64,000 nt of DNA, from positions 5,313,001-5,377,000 of the forward strand of contig NZ_CP096040.1 in NCBI RefSeq assembly GCF_023935105.1, in the 5' to 3' direction. A program made the position numbers and the translations under genes. Origin of the DNA: Caulobacter segnis (GTDB taxonomy: Bacteria > Pseudomonadota > Alphaproteobacteria > Caulobacterales > Caulobacteraceae). Below the pieces are notes generated by a model that saw only the letters and a list, made by a program, of their open reading frames with translations, was not told the origin of the DNA and ran no database searches. Below are positions 1 to 7,355 of this stretch, piece by piece (the first letter of the stretch is position 1; every line of letters starts with the position of its first letter).

Positions 1-669
1 ACGGCCCTGACCATCTCGGTCAGCCTGGCCCAGATCGGCGAGTTCTCGTTCATCCTCGCGGGCCTGGGCGTGTCGCTGAAGCTGCTGCCCGAAGACGGCC
101 GCGACCTGGTTCTGGCCGGCGCCATCCTGTCGATCCTGCTCAACCCGCTGCTGTTCGCCTGGCTGGACAGGATCCTGCCCGGGATGATCGCCAAGGAGCG
201 CGCGGCAGCCGGCGAGGAGCCGGCCATCACCGCCGCCGCCCAGCCGCACGCCCTGCTGATCGGCTATGGCCGGGTCGGCAAGGCCGTGGCCGAGGGGCTG
301 AAGGGCAAGACCCCGCTGGTGGTCATCGAGGACGACGTCGAGCGGGCCGACGACCTTCGCAAGGCCGGCTTCGAGACGGTCAGCGGCAACGCGGTCAAGC
401 CCGAGGTGCTGCTCAAGGCCGGCCTGGACAAGGCCACCCACCTGTTCGTCGCCGTGCCCAATCCGTTCGAGGCCGCCCGGATCATCGAACAGGCCCGCGC
501 GGCCAATCCCGGGTGCGAGATCGTCGCCCGCGCCTATACCGACGCCGACGTGGTCCTGCTGAAGCAGACGGGCGCCACCCACGCCCTGATCGGCGAGGAG
601 GAGATCGCCAAGGGCATGCTGGCTCGGGCGCCGAAGAAGAAGCCGGCGGCCAGTTCGGGGCATCACTGA
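1..669 (+). CDS. Kef/YbaL-type cation:proton antiporter, C-terminal part (5' truncated by window)
   Basis: The frame is open from base 1, so the true start lies outside the window. The visible part begins in a transmembrane stretch (ISLAQIGEFSFILAG-like, the conserved QGGEF/QIGEF segment of CPA2 antiporters). One more hydrophobic helix follows, and then a cytoplasmic RCK/TrkA-N Rossmann domain opening with LLIGYGRVGKAV, whose glycine-rich loop binds a nucleotide. This order is typical of YbaL and KefB/C relatives, which exchange K+ or Na+ for H+ across the inner membrane. The tail (KKKPAASSGHH) is short and basic. It differs from the second Kef protein at 44.5 kb, so the region carries two CPA2 systems. 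The family is clear; the transported ion is not. Confidence 0.88.
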   Translation, partial: TALTISVSLAQIGEFSFILAGLGVSLKLLPEDGRDLVLAGAILSILLNPLLFAWLDRILPGMIAKERAAAGEEPAITAAAQPHALLIGYGRVGKAVAEGLKGKTPLVVIEDDVERADDLRKAGFETVSGNAVKPEVLLKAGLDKATHLFVAVPNPFEAARIIEQARAANPGCEIVARAYTDADVVLLKQTGATHALIGEEEIAKGMLARAPKKKPAASSGHH

Positions 670-714
670 GCGATTTTGCTGGCCACCGCGCTCCGTGACC
701 GCTAACCGCGCCTG

Positions 715-1167
715 ATGATCCAGCCTCACGCCTCGGGCGGCTACATCCTCGAAGAGCTCTCCGTCGGGATGACGGCCGAAAAGCACGTCCCCATCAGCGA
801 GGAGCGCATCCGCCTGTTCGCCGAGGCCTCGGACGATTTCAATCCGGTCCACATGGACGAGGCCTACGCGGCCAAGACCGCCTATCGCGGCCGCATCGCC
901 CATGGCCTGCTGTCGGCCTCGTTCGGGTCGGCCGTCGTCGGCACCATCCTGCCCGGCGCCGGCTCGATCTATCTGTCTCAGACCCTGGCCTTCCATCGGC
1001 CGGTGCGGATCGGCGACGTGGTCACCGCCCGCGTCACCGTCGCCGCGATCGATCCCGAGAGCGCCCGCGTCACCCTCCGCTGCGAGGGCCTGGTCGGCGA
1101 GGACCTGATCATGGACGGCGAGGCCGTGGTCCGCGTGCCGCGCCGCCGTCGCCCGGCCAAGGACTAG
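715..1167 (+). CDS. MaoC-like (R)-specific enoyl-CoA hydratase
   Basis: A 150-residue single hotdog-fold protein of the MaoC dehydratase family. The hydratase-2 signature is visible around residues 37-62: FAEASDDFNPVHMDEAYA followed by IAHGLL, with the catalytic Asp (in D-x-NPVH) and His. Proteins of this size (PhaJ-like) hydrate trans-2-enoyl-CoA to (R)-3-hydroxyacyl-CoA, which links beta-oxidation to polyhydroxyalkanoate or other acyl pathways in the cytoplasm. It lies 45 bp after the antiporter gene and 14 bp before the next small gene on the same strand, so co-transcription is possible. A specific acyl-chain preference cannot be read from sequence. Confidence 0.88.
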   Translation: MIQPHASGGYILEELSVGMTAEKHVPISEERIRLFAEASDDFNPVHMDEAYAAKTAYRGRIAHGLLSASFGSAVVGTILPGAGSIYLSQTLAFHRPVRIGDVVTARVTVAAIDPESARVTLRCEGLVGEDLIMDGEAVVRVPRRRRPAKD

Positions 1168-1181
1168 AGGACGCGGCCCCG

Positions 1182-1490
1182 ATGCCGACCCCCGCCCCCG
1201 TCCCCGCCAAGATCACCGCGATCCTCACCGCCCGACCGGGCAGGACCGACGAGCTCCAGGCCCTGCTGCTGGGCATGGCTCCCGCCTTCCGGGCCGAGCC
1301 GGGCAACCTGCGCTGGGACGTCTGGCGCGACCAGGCCAACGCCGACCGCTTCGTGCTGGACGAGCTCTATGTCGACAGCGACGCCGTCGCGGCGCACCGC
1401 GAGACGCCGCACTTCAAGGCCTATCTGGCCCGGATCGGCGACCTGGCCGAACGGACATCGATGGTCTCGGAGCCCGTCGATCTAGGTTAG
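1182..1490 (+). CDS. putative antibiotic-biosynthesis-monooxygenase (ABM) domain protein
   Basis: A 102-residue ferredoxin-like alpha-beta protein of the ABM/YgiN class. It has the usual pattern: an N-terminal strand (ITAILTARPGRTDELQALL), a central GNLRWDVWRDQAN segment, and the late ELYVDSDAVAAHRETPHFKAY helix with the conserved HxxTPHF-like core. Members are small dimeric quinol or haem-degrading monooxygenases, or uncharacterised. It sits directly behind the MaoC gene. Its stop overlaps the end of the convergent DUF2306 gene by a few bases. A second ABM protein lies in the leu cluster at 59.3 kb. Confidence 0.82.
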   Translation: MPTPAPVPAKITAILTARPGRTDELQALLLGMAPAFRAEPGNLRWDVWRDQANADRFVLDELYVDSDAVAAHRETPHFKAYLARIGDLAERTSMVSEPVDLG

Positions 1491-2116
1491 GGCCGCCGCC
1501 GCAGATACAGCTCGGCGACGACCAGGTTCGGGACCCAGCACAGGAAGGCGATGGCCCGGTACCAGGGCAGGAACGGCAGCTCCAGCGCCATGACCGCCGG
1601 CAGGTAGAGCCGCAGGGTGACCGCCGCCAGGGTCAGGGCCCACGAGCGGATCATCCAGCGCCGATGCGCCACCAGGCGCCGGTCCATGGCCGCGCGCCAG
1701 CCCAGCAGGTTCACCGCGATCCAGGTCACGGCCAGGCTCCCGAACCCGGCCGAGGCGATCGGGCCGGCGGACGAGCCGAACGCCAGCACCAGGCCCGCCG
1801 CCCCGCCGACCAGGCAGCCCACCACATAGGCGCGGCCGATCCAGCGATGCGCCCCCACCACCGCGCGCAACCCGGGCAGGAACTGCAGCGAGCCCAGCAC
1901 CAGCGCCGTCACCGCGCCGCCGACGTGGATGACCAGCCCAGGCACGCCCAGAGGATTGCCCAGGGCCTGGGCGGGCGTCCGGGGCGGATGCAGAAGATAG
2001 CGAGCAGAATAGGCGGCGATGGCCAAGCCGAGGAGCCCCGCCAGGAGCCAGAAGATCCGGAGCGGCCACGCGGTTCGAGGGCCAGTCTGGGCCTGGGTGG
2101 CGGTCGGGGTGGTCAT
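1487..2116 (-). CDS. DUF2306 family integral membrane protein
   Basis: About 209 residues with six or seven hydrophobic helices after a short polar N-terminus (MTTPTATQAQTGPRTAWP). Conserved-looking residues include HVGGAVTALVLGSLQFLPGLR, AHRWIGRAYV and HRRWMIRSWALTLAAVTLR, with several membrane histidines as in DUF2306 proteins. Function is unknown. The start at 2116 was chosen over upstream in-frame ATGs because a GAGGAT Shine-Dalgarno-like sequence lies about 8 nt before it, and because upstream codons run into the divergent LytTR gene. The 103-bp gap to that gene suggests shared control, possibly regulation of this membrane protein by the LytTR protein. Confidence 0.8.
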   Translation of the reverse strand: MTTPTATQAQTGPRTAWPLRIFWLLAGLLGLAIAAYSARYLLHPPRTPAQALGNPLGVPGLVIHVGGAVTALVLGSLQFLPGLRAVVGAHRWIGRAYVVGCLVGGAAGLVLAFGSSAGPIASAGFGSLAVTWIAVNLLGWRAAMDRRLVAHRRWMIRSWALTLAAVTLRLYLPAVMALELPFLPWYRAIAFLCWVPNLVVAELYLRRRP

Positions 2117-2219
2117 GGGGATCCTCGTGACGATGTCGCCCGATGGATTGCGGCCCGCGCGGCGTCTGGCTAGGCCTTGCTTCGCGAACGGCGCCAGGGC
2201 CGCGCGAACGGGACCTTCG

Positions 2220-2984
2220 ATGCAGGACGCCACGGCAATCCGGAGACACCGATGGGCGGTCGACCTGGCGGTGCTGGTCGCCATCGGCCTGCTGATGGGC
2301 TTTCTCGGCCCGTTCGACTCCGAGCGCATGCCCGCGGCCCACCGCTACGGCTATTGGATGAGCTGCATGGTCGGCGGCGGCCTGATCGGCATCGGGATCG
2401 ACAGCCTGCTGAAGGCCCGGGTGACCGCGCCCTGGCGGCGCGCGGTTCTGGTCTCGCTGCTGATGACGCCGCTGGTCTCGGCCTGGGTGCTGACTAGCGC
2501 CGTCGCGATCCTGGGCGCGCATTTCACCCCGCCGAATTTCCTGAGGCTGCCGGCCCAGGTGTTGCCGATCGCGCTGGCGGTGATGCTGGTCCGCGCGCTG
2601 GTCTGGCGGCCTCGTCCCACCCGGATCGAAACCCGCACCATCGTCGCCCCGCCCACGCCCGACGCCGAGACCACCTTCCGCAAGCGCCTGTCGGCCCGGC
2701 GGCGCGGCGCCCGGCTGATCGCGATCGAGGCGCACGACCATTATCTGAAGGTCCACACCGACGCCGGCGCGGAGCTGATCACCCTGCGCTTCGCCGACGC
2801 CCTGGCCGAGCTGGACAAGGCCCACGGCTGGCGGGTGCACCGCTCGTGGTGGATCGCGGCCGAGGCGGTCGAGGACGTCCGCTGGCGACGCGGGACCGGC
2901 GAGGCCCGCCTGGCCGGCGGCCTGGCCGCGCCCGTCAGCCGGACCTACGCCCCGGTCCTGAAGGAAGCCGGCTGGCGGCCCTGA
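2220..2984 (+). CDS. membrane-anchored LytTR-family transcriptional regulator
   Basis: About 254 residues. The N-terminal half has four predicted membrane helices (AVDLAVLVAIGLLMGFLG through ALAVMLVRALVW). The C-terminal about 100 residues form a LytTR DNA-binding domain: LIAIEAHDHYLKVHTDAG, LITLRFADALAEL and GWRVHRSWWIA are the typical beta strands, and the HRS(Y/W)W motif is diagnostic. Such proteins are one-component regulators sensing something in or through the inner membrane. The start at 2220 excludes an upstream extension that would overlap the divergent DUF2306 gene. That gene is the obvious candidate target by position, which is an inference. Confidence 0.85.
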   Translation: MQDATAIRRHRWAVDLAVLVAIGLLMGFLGPFDSERMPAAHRYGYWMSCMVGGGLIGIGIDSLLKARVTAPWRRAVLVSLLMTPLVSAWVLTSAVAILGAHFTPPNFLRLPAQVLPIALAVMLVRALVWRPRPTRIETRTIVAPPTPDAETTFRKRLSARRRGARLIAIEAHDHYLKVHTDAGAELITLRFADALAELDKAHGWRVHRSWWIAAEAVEDVRWRRGTGEARLAGGLAAPVSRTYAPVLKEAGWRP

Positions 2985-2988
2985 GCGA

Positions 2989-3467
2989 TCACCCGTCCGG
3001 ATCGGCCGCGTGACGGGGCACCTGCGCCATGCCAAAGCAGCGCAGGGCATAGACCTTCACCGGCCGCTGGCCCCGCCGATCCAGGCTCGCGCCGCGCGCC
3101 GACAGATAGACCCGTCGGATCCTGGCTTCACGCGGCGTGCGAACGGCGGCTCGCGAGTCATCGCGATCACGAAAGCCGATGCTGTCCCGGAAGCGCGCGT
3201 CACGGGCGTCCACCGTCCGTCCTTGTTGTCGTCGAAGAGCGACAGATAGCGGCGCTCGATCTCCACGCCCGCCGGGAAGGTGTCGACATGGATGAGGCGC
3301 CCCATGCTCGTCATGCGGCTCGCCGTCACCGTCGACTTGCGGCAGGCGGGGTCGGACGATCCGGCCTGCCCGGCGTCCACCGGCGCGGCGGAGGCGGCGA
3401 CCAGCACGGCGACGATCCATCCCGCGCGAAGGACGGAGGAGGCGATCATGCGGCGAGGCGTCTTCAT
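2989..3467 (-). pseudogene. secreted EF-hand-like protein, interrupted by an apparent 1-base deletion
   Basis: The start at 3467 gives a signal peptide (about residues 1-31, SSVLRAGWIVAVLVAASAAPVDA). The reading frame then holds to DDNKDGR (3233-3214). There the frame that continues the pattern is the -1 frame ending at 2989: read across the junction the protein gives DDNKDGRVDARD, a textbook 12-residue EF-hand loop (D1, N3, D5, G6, V8, D12). It goes on to a C-terminus ending KVYALRCFGMA followed by about ten polar residues. The span 2989-3467 is 479 nt, one short of a multiple of three. Base composition by codon position also favours the first frame upstream and the second near 3061-3120. 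Without repair, translation ends at 3057. Function is unknown; an EF-hand suggests periplasmic calcium binding. Confidence 0.7.
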
Positions 3468-3661
3468 TGTTCCGTTCCGATCGGACCGAGCCCGAAGCCA
3501 GCATGATCGTCTCCCGCGTCCGCCGATAGACTCCACCTCCGATTTATCCCTTCGCCCCGACGGCCGCGCCGGTCGACGCGCCCCTTAAGCGTTCGCGCGC
3601 CCATCTGTCCCACCCGCGCCAGATTGACCCGGCCGTCGCCGCGCCCTACTCAGCGCGCACC

Positions 3662-4057
3662 ATGACCGCCCGCCCCGGACAGTTCCGAGCCTTGCTCGCC
3701 GCGCTCGCGGCGATGCTGGCCGTGTTCGTCCAGGTGCTGACGCCCGCCGCGGCCATGGCCCACGACCTGCGCGAAAGCGGGTCGGCGATGGTGATCTGTA
3801 CGGCCGACGGCTCGAAGGTCGTGATCATCGCCGAGGACGGCTCGGTCCGCACCGCGCCCGCCAAGGGCTTCATGGGCCTGAAGTGCTCGGATTGCGTGGG
3901 CCCGACCCTGGCGGTCACCCTGGGCGTATCGGCCCCGGCCATCGCCCCCGTCCAGTACGCCGAATTCGTCGAGACCCCCGTCCAGCGCGTCCTGGGCGTA
4001 CGCGGCCATGCCCGCGCCCCCCGCGTCCGCCCAGCCAGGGCCCGCCCCAAGACCTGA
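3662..4057 (+). CDS. DUF2946-like small exported protein, first gene of a copper operon
   Basis: 131 residues with an N-terminal signal/anchor (about 8-33, LLAALAAMLAVFVQVLTPAAAMA). A compact domain follows with MVICTADG and a CSDC pair (GLKCSDCVG), and an Arg/Pro-rich tail. DUF2946 proteins have this ICT..G plus cysteine-pair architecture, and they are repeatedly found next to TonB receptors, YcnI and PCuAC proteins. That is the order here, with 73 bp to the receptor. The role is presumably metal (copper) binding or delivery in the periplasm, inferred from the neighbourhood. Confidence 0.72.
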   Translation: MTARPGQFRALLAALAAMLAVFVQVLTPAAAMAHDLRESGSAMVICTADGSKVVIIAEDGSVRTAPAKGFMGLKCSDCVGPTLAVTLGVSAPAIAPVQYAEFVETPVQRVLGVRGHARAPRVRPARARPKT

Positions 4058-4130
4058 ACGCCTGACCCTTCCCGCCGCGCCGCGTCCGTGACGCCGCGCG
4101 CCTCGTCACGCTTTCAGGACGTCTCGTCTC

Positions 4131-6215
4131 ATGTCGACCTATCGCCACGCCCTCATGGGCGCCGCCGCCTTCGCCTGTCTTTCCTGGGCCTGCTTCGCCC
4201 CCGCCGCCCACGCCGCACCGGACGCCGCGCCCGCGGCCGACCCGACGGAGGTCTCGTCGGTCATCGTCACGGCCCGCCTCAATCCCGAGGATCCGCCGAT
4301 CGTCGCGGCCGCCCGCAAGCGGCTGTCCGAGACCCCCGGCGCGGTCTCGGTGATCTCGCGCGAGAGCTATATCAACCGCCAGACCCTGGCCCTGGACGAC
4401 ATGCTGCGCGACGCCCCCGGCGTCTACGCCCAGCGCAAGTGGGGCGGCGACATCCGCATCTCGATCCGCGGCTCGGGGATCGGCAACGCCAACCACAACC
4501 GGGGCCTGCTGCTGGCCCAGGACGGCGTGCCGCTGAACGAGGCCGACGGCTATGGCGACAGCCAGGTCGCCGACCCGCTGAACACCCGCTACGCCGAGGT
4601 CTATCGCGGCGGCAACGCCCTGCGCTTCGGCGGCGCCCTGCTGGGCGGGGCGATCAACATGGTCACCCCCACGGGCAAGGACGCCGGCTTCGACAACGAG
4701 ATCCGTATCGACGGCGGCTCGTTCGGCCTGGCCCGCGAGCATGTGGCCATCGCCCGCCAGTCGGGCGACTGGGACGTCTTCGCCGCCGCCACCAACCAGA
4801 CCGGCCAGGGCTGGCGCTCGCAGAGCCAGCAGAACATCCAGTTCGGCAGCCTGAACATCGGCCGGTCGTTCGGTCAGGACCGCGAGGTCCGGTTCATCGT
4901 CAACGGCTCGAACATCAACCAGGAAATCCCGGGCGCCCTGACCCTGGCCCAGTTCCAGGCCGACCCGCATCAGTCGGCGGCCGGCAACCTGTCGGGCGAC
5001 CAGAGCCGCAACCAGCGCGGCCTGCGCGGCTCGCTGCGTACGACCTGGCGCCTGTCCGACCAGTTGGTGTTCGAGGGCGCGGTCTACGCGGTGTGGAAGG
5101 ACCTGGACCACCCGATCTTCCAGGTCATCGACCAGGAAAGCCGCAACTACGGCGCCTTCGGCCGCTTCGACTGGGATGGCCAGATCGGCGACAAGCGGGC
5201 CGACGCCTTCTTCGGCGCCTGGGTCCGCCAGGGCGACCTGGACTCGCACTTCTATACCAACGTCCGGGGCGGACGCGGCGCGCTGCAGTCGATCTCGTAC
5301 CAGAACGCCAAGGCCGTGGACGTCTTCGGCGAAGGCCGCGTCTTCGTCACCGACCACCTCGCCGTGGTTGGCGGCGCCACCTGGGGCCAGGCGCAGCGCG
5401 ACTATGTCAGTGTCGCGGTTCCGGGGATCACGAGCACCTTCAACCTGACCGCCTCGAAGACCTACGACTGGATCTCGCCGCGCGTGGGCCTGCTGTGGCA
5501 GGACGAAGGCGGCAACCAGGTGTTCGCCAACCTCACCCGGTCGGTCGAGCCGCCGAACTTCAGTTCGATGACCCCGACCAATGTCGGCTTCACCCCGGTC
5601 AAGGCGCAGAAGGCCTGGACCGCCGAGGTCGGCGCGCGCGGCCATCGCGGCCCGTTCACCTACGACGTCACCCTGTACCGCGCCGACCTCACGCACGAGA
5701 TGTTGCAGTACGCCATCGACAACAACGCCGGCATCCCGGCCGCGACCTTCAACGCCGACAAGACCCTGCACCAGGGGATCGAGGCGGCGCTGGACTGGGC
5801 CCCGGCCAAGCACTGGCGCATTCGCCAGACCTGGACCTGGTCGGACTTCCGCTTCAAGGACGACGTCAAGTACGGCGACAACCGCCTGCCGATCGTGCCC
5901 AAGAACTTCTACCGCTCGGAGGTCCGCTACGACGACCCGCGCGGCTGGTTCCTGGCCCCGTCGGTCGAGTGGTCGGCGACCGACCAGTGGATCGACTACA
6001 AGAACACCCAGAAGGCCCCGGCCTATGCGATCCTGAACCTGAACGCGGGCTGGAAGGTCACGCCCTCCGTCTCGCTGTTCCTCGACGCGCGGAACCTGAC
6101 CGACAAGGCCTATGTGTCCAACACCCAGGCCGCGGTCGCCTGGACCGCCGCCACCGCGACGCTCTGGCCGGGCGACGGCCGGTCGGTGTTCGGCGGCGTC
6201 ACCGTAAGCTTCTGA
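4131..6215 (+). CDS. TonB-dependent outer-membrane receptor, probable copper/metal receptor
   Basis: 694 residues. The signal peptide is about 1-28, and a TonB-box-like VSSVIVTARLNPED segment follows. The plug domain has LDDMLRDAPGVYAQRKWGG, IRISIRGSGIG and RFGGALLGGAINMVTP, then a 22-strand barrel ending with an aromatic terminal residue (VFGGVTVSF). The plug resembles the FecA-like general group, so substrate cannot be read from it alone. The operon context (DUF2946 before, YcnI-like and PCuAC after, 14-bp gaps) argues for copper or a copper chelate. The protein would import the ligand into the periplasm using TonB-ExbBD energy. Confidence 0.9.
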   Translation: MSTYRHALMGAAAFACLSWACFAPAAHAAPDAAPAADPTEVSSVIVTARLNPEDPPIVAAARKRLSETPGAVSVISRESYINRQTLALDDMLRDAPGVYAQRKWGGDIRISIRGSGIGNANHNRGLLLAQDGVPLNEADGYGDSQVADPLNTRYAEVYRGGNALRFGGALLGGAINMVTPTGKDAGFDNEIRIDGGSFGLAREHVAIARQSGDWDVFAAATNQTGQGWRSQSQQNIQFGSLNIGRSFGQDREVRFIVNGSNINQEIPGALTLAQFQADPHQSAAGNLSGDQSRNQRGLRGSLRTTWRLSDQLVFEGAVYAVWKDLDHPIFQVIDQESRNYGAFGRFDWDGQIGDKRADAFFGAWVRQGDLDSHFYTNVRGGRGALQSISYQNAKAVDVFGEGRVFVTDHLAVVGGATWGQAQRDYVSVAVPGITSTFNLTASKTYDWISPRVGLLWQDEGGNQVFANLTRSVEPPNFSSMTPTNVGFTPVKAQKAWTAEVGARGHRGPFTYDVTLYRADLTHEMLQYAIDNNAGIPAATFNADKTLHQGIEAALDWAPAKHWRIRQTWTWSDFRFKDDVKYGDNRLPIVPKNFYRSEVRYDDPRGWFLAPSVEWSATDQWIDYKNTQKAPAYAILNLNAGWKVTPSVSLFLDARNLTDKAYVSNTQAAVAWTAATATLWPGDGRSVFGGVTVSF

Positions 6216-6229
6216 GGGAGAACGACATC

Positions 6230-6751
6230 ATGAGAACGCCCCTGATCGCCCTCCTGGCGCTGGTCGCCACCCCGATCCTGACGACGGGCGCCTCCGCGCA
6301 CGTGGTCGCCGTCCCCGACACCGCCAAGGCCGGCTCGTACTCGGCAATCGCCTTCCGCGTCGGCCACGCCTGCGCGACGGGCGACACCACCCTGAAGGTC
6401 CGCATCGAGATCCCCGACGGCGTCGCCTCGGCCCGGCCGCAGGTCAAGCCGGGCTGGACCTATAGGCTGGAGCGCGGACCCGACCCGAAGGCCGCCCCCA
6501 CCGCCATCACCTTCGAGGGCCGCCTGCCCGACGAGGCCTTCGACGACTTCGCGATCCTGATGAAGCTGCCCGCCCAGAACGCGACCGGCGGCGACAAGCT
6601 CGTCTTCCCGGTCGTCCAGACCTGCGAGACGGGCGAGAGCCAGTGGACGGAAATCCCCAGCCCCGACGCGCCGGACGCCAAGCTGAACCGCCCGGCCCCG
6701 ACCGTCACCTTGATCCCCAACGGCGCGGCGCCGGCCGCCCACCAGCACTGA
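6230..6751 (+). CDS. YcnI/DUF1775-family periplasmic copper-binding protein
   Basis: 173 residues. After a signal peptide (about 1-23) the mature protein begins with His (AHVVAVPDTAKAGSY). That His is the first residue used by the YcnI/DUF1775 domain to coordinate Cu(II). The rest shows the domain hallmarks: FRVGHACATGDTTLKVRIEIPDGV, KPGWTYRLERG, and FPVVQTCETGESQWTEIPS with a Trp. There is a cysteine in each half and a His-rich end (AAHQH). It starts 14 bp after the receptor stop with a GAGGGAGAA ribosome-binding site and is followed after 14 bp by PCuAC, so it is surely one operon. It probably acts in copper handling in the periplasm. Confidence 0.9.
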   Translation: MRTPLIALLALVATPILTTGASAHVVAVPDTAKAGSYSAIAFRVGHACATGDTTLKVRIEIPDGVASARPQVKPGWTYRLERGPDPKAAPTAITFEGRLPDEAFDDFAILMKLPAQNATGGDKLVFPVVQTCETGESQWTEIPSPDAPDAKLNRPAPTVTLIPNGAAPAAHQH

Positions 6752-6765
6752 GAAAGGAGCGCCTC

Positions 6766-7257
6766 ATGTCGCGCATGGTCGCCATCGGCCTGACCGCCAT
6801 CCTCGCCGCCTCGGCCGCCGCCTCTGCCTGGGCCGGCGACTACAAGCTGGGCGCCCTCACCATCCGCCAGCCCTGGAGCCGCCCGGCCCAGGCGGGAATG
6901 AACGGGGTCGGCTTCTTCACCCTGGTCAACGCCGGCAAGACGCCGGTGACGCTGCAACGCGTCGAGAGCCCGGCGGCCGGCAAGGTCGAGATCCACCAGT
7001 CGGCCATGGCCAATGGCGTCATGACCATGCGCCGCCAGGACGCCGGCGTCGTCGTGCCCGCCGGCGGCCAGGTCGCCTTCGCGCCCGGCGGCTATCACCT
7101 GATGCTGCTGTCCCTGAAGGCGCCACAGGGCGTGGGGCAAAAAGTTCCGGTAACGCTGGTGTTCGACAACGGCCGCAAGGCTCAGGTCGATCTGACCGTC
7201 CAACTGGCGCCGCCGCCCGGCGCGCCGGCTTCGTCCATGGGCGAGCACAAGCACTGA
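6766..7257 (+). CDS. PCu(A)C-type periplasmic copper chaperone
   Basis: 163 residues with a signal peptide (about 1-23) and a cupredoxin-like PCuAC domain. The Cu(I) ligand set H-M-x(n)-H-x-M is visible in VEIHQSAMANGVMTMRR and in PGGYHLMLL. The C-terminal tail SSMGEHKH may add affinity. Family members bind Cu(I) and deliver it to the CuA or CuB site of cytochrome oxidase. The start was set at the ATG preceded by AAAGGAG (6751-6757), 9 nt upstream. It is the last gene of the copper operon beginning at 3662; a run of T with no obvious stem follows around 7283. Confidence 0.92.
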   Translation: MSRMVAIGLTAILAASAAASAWAGDYKLGALTIRQPWSRPAQAGMNGVGFFTLVNAGKTPVTLQRVESPAAGKVEIHQSAMANGVMTMRRQDAGVVVPAGGQVAFAPGGYHLMLLSLKAPQGVGQKVPVTLVFDNGRKAQVDLTVQLAPPPGAPASSMGEHKH

Positions 7258-7355
7258 TCCGCCCCGAAACGCCGATCATGAACTTTTTTTAAGGGAGCAA
7301 ATATTCCGCGTCCGTGCAGATTGCCGCCAGCTCATTACCAACGGACGCTTCTTCC

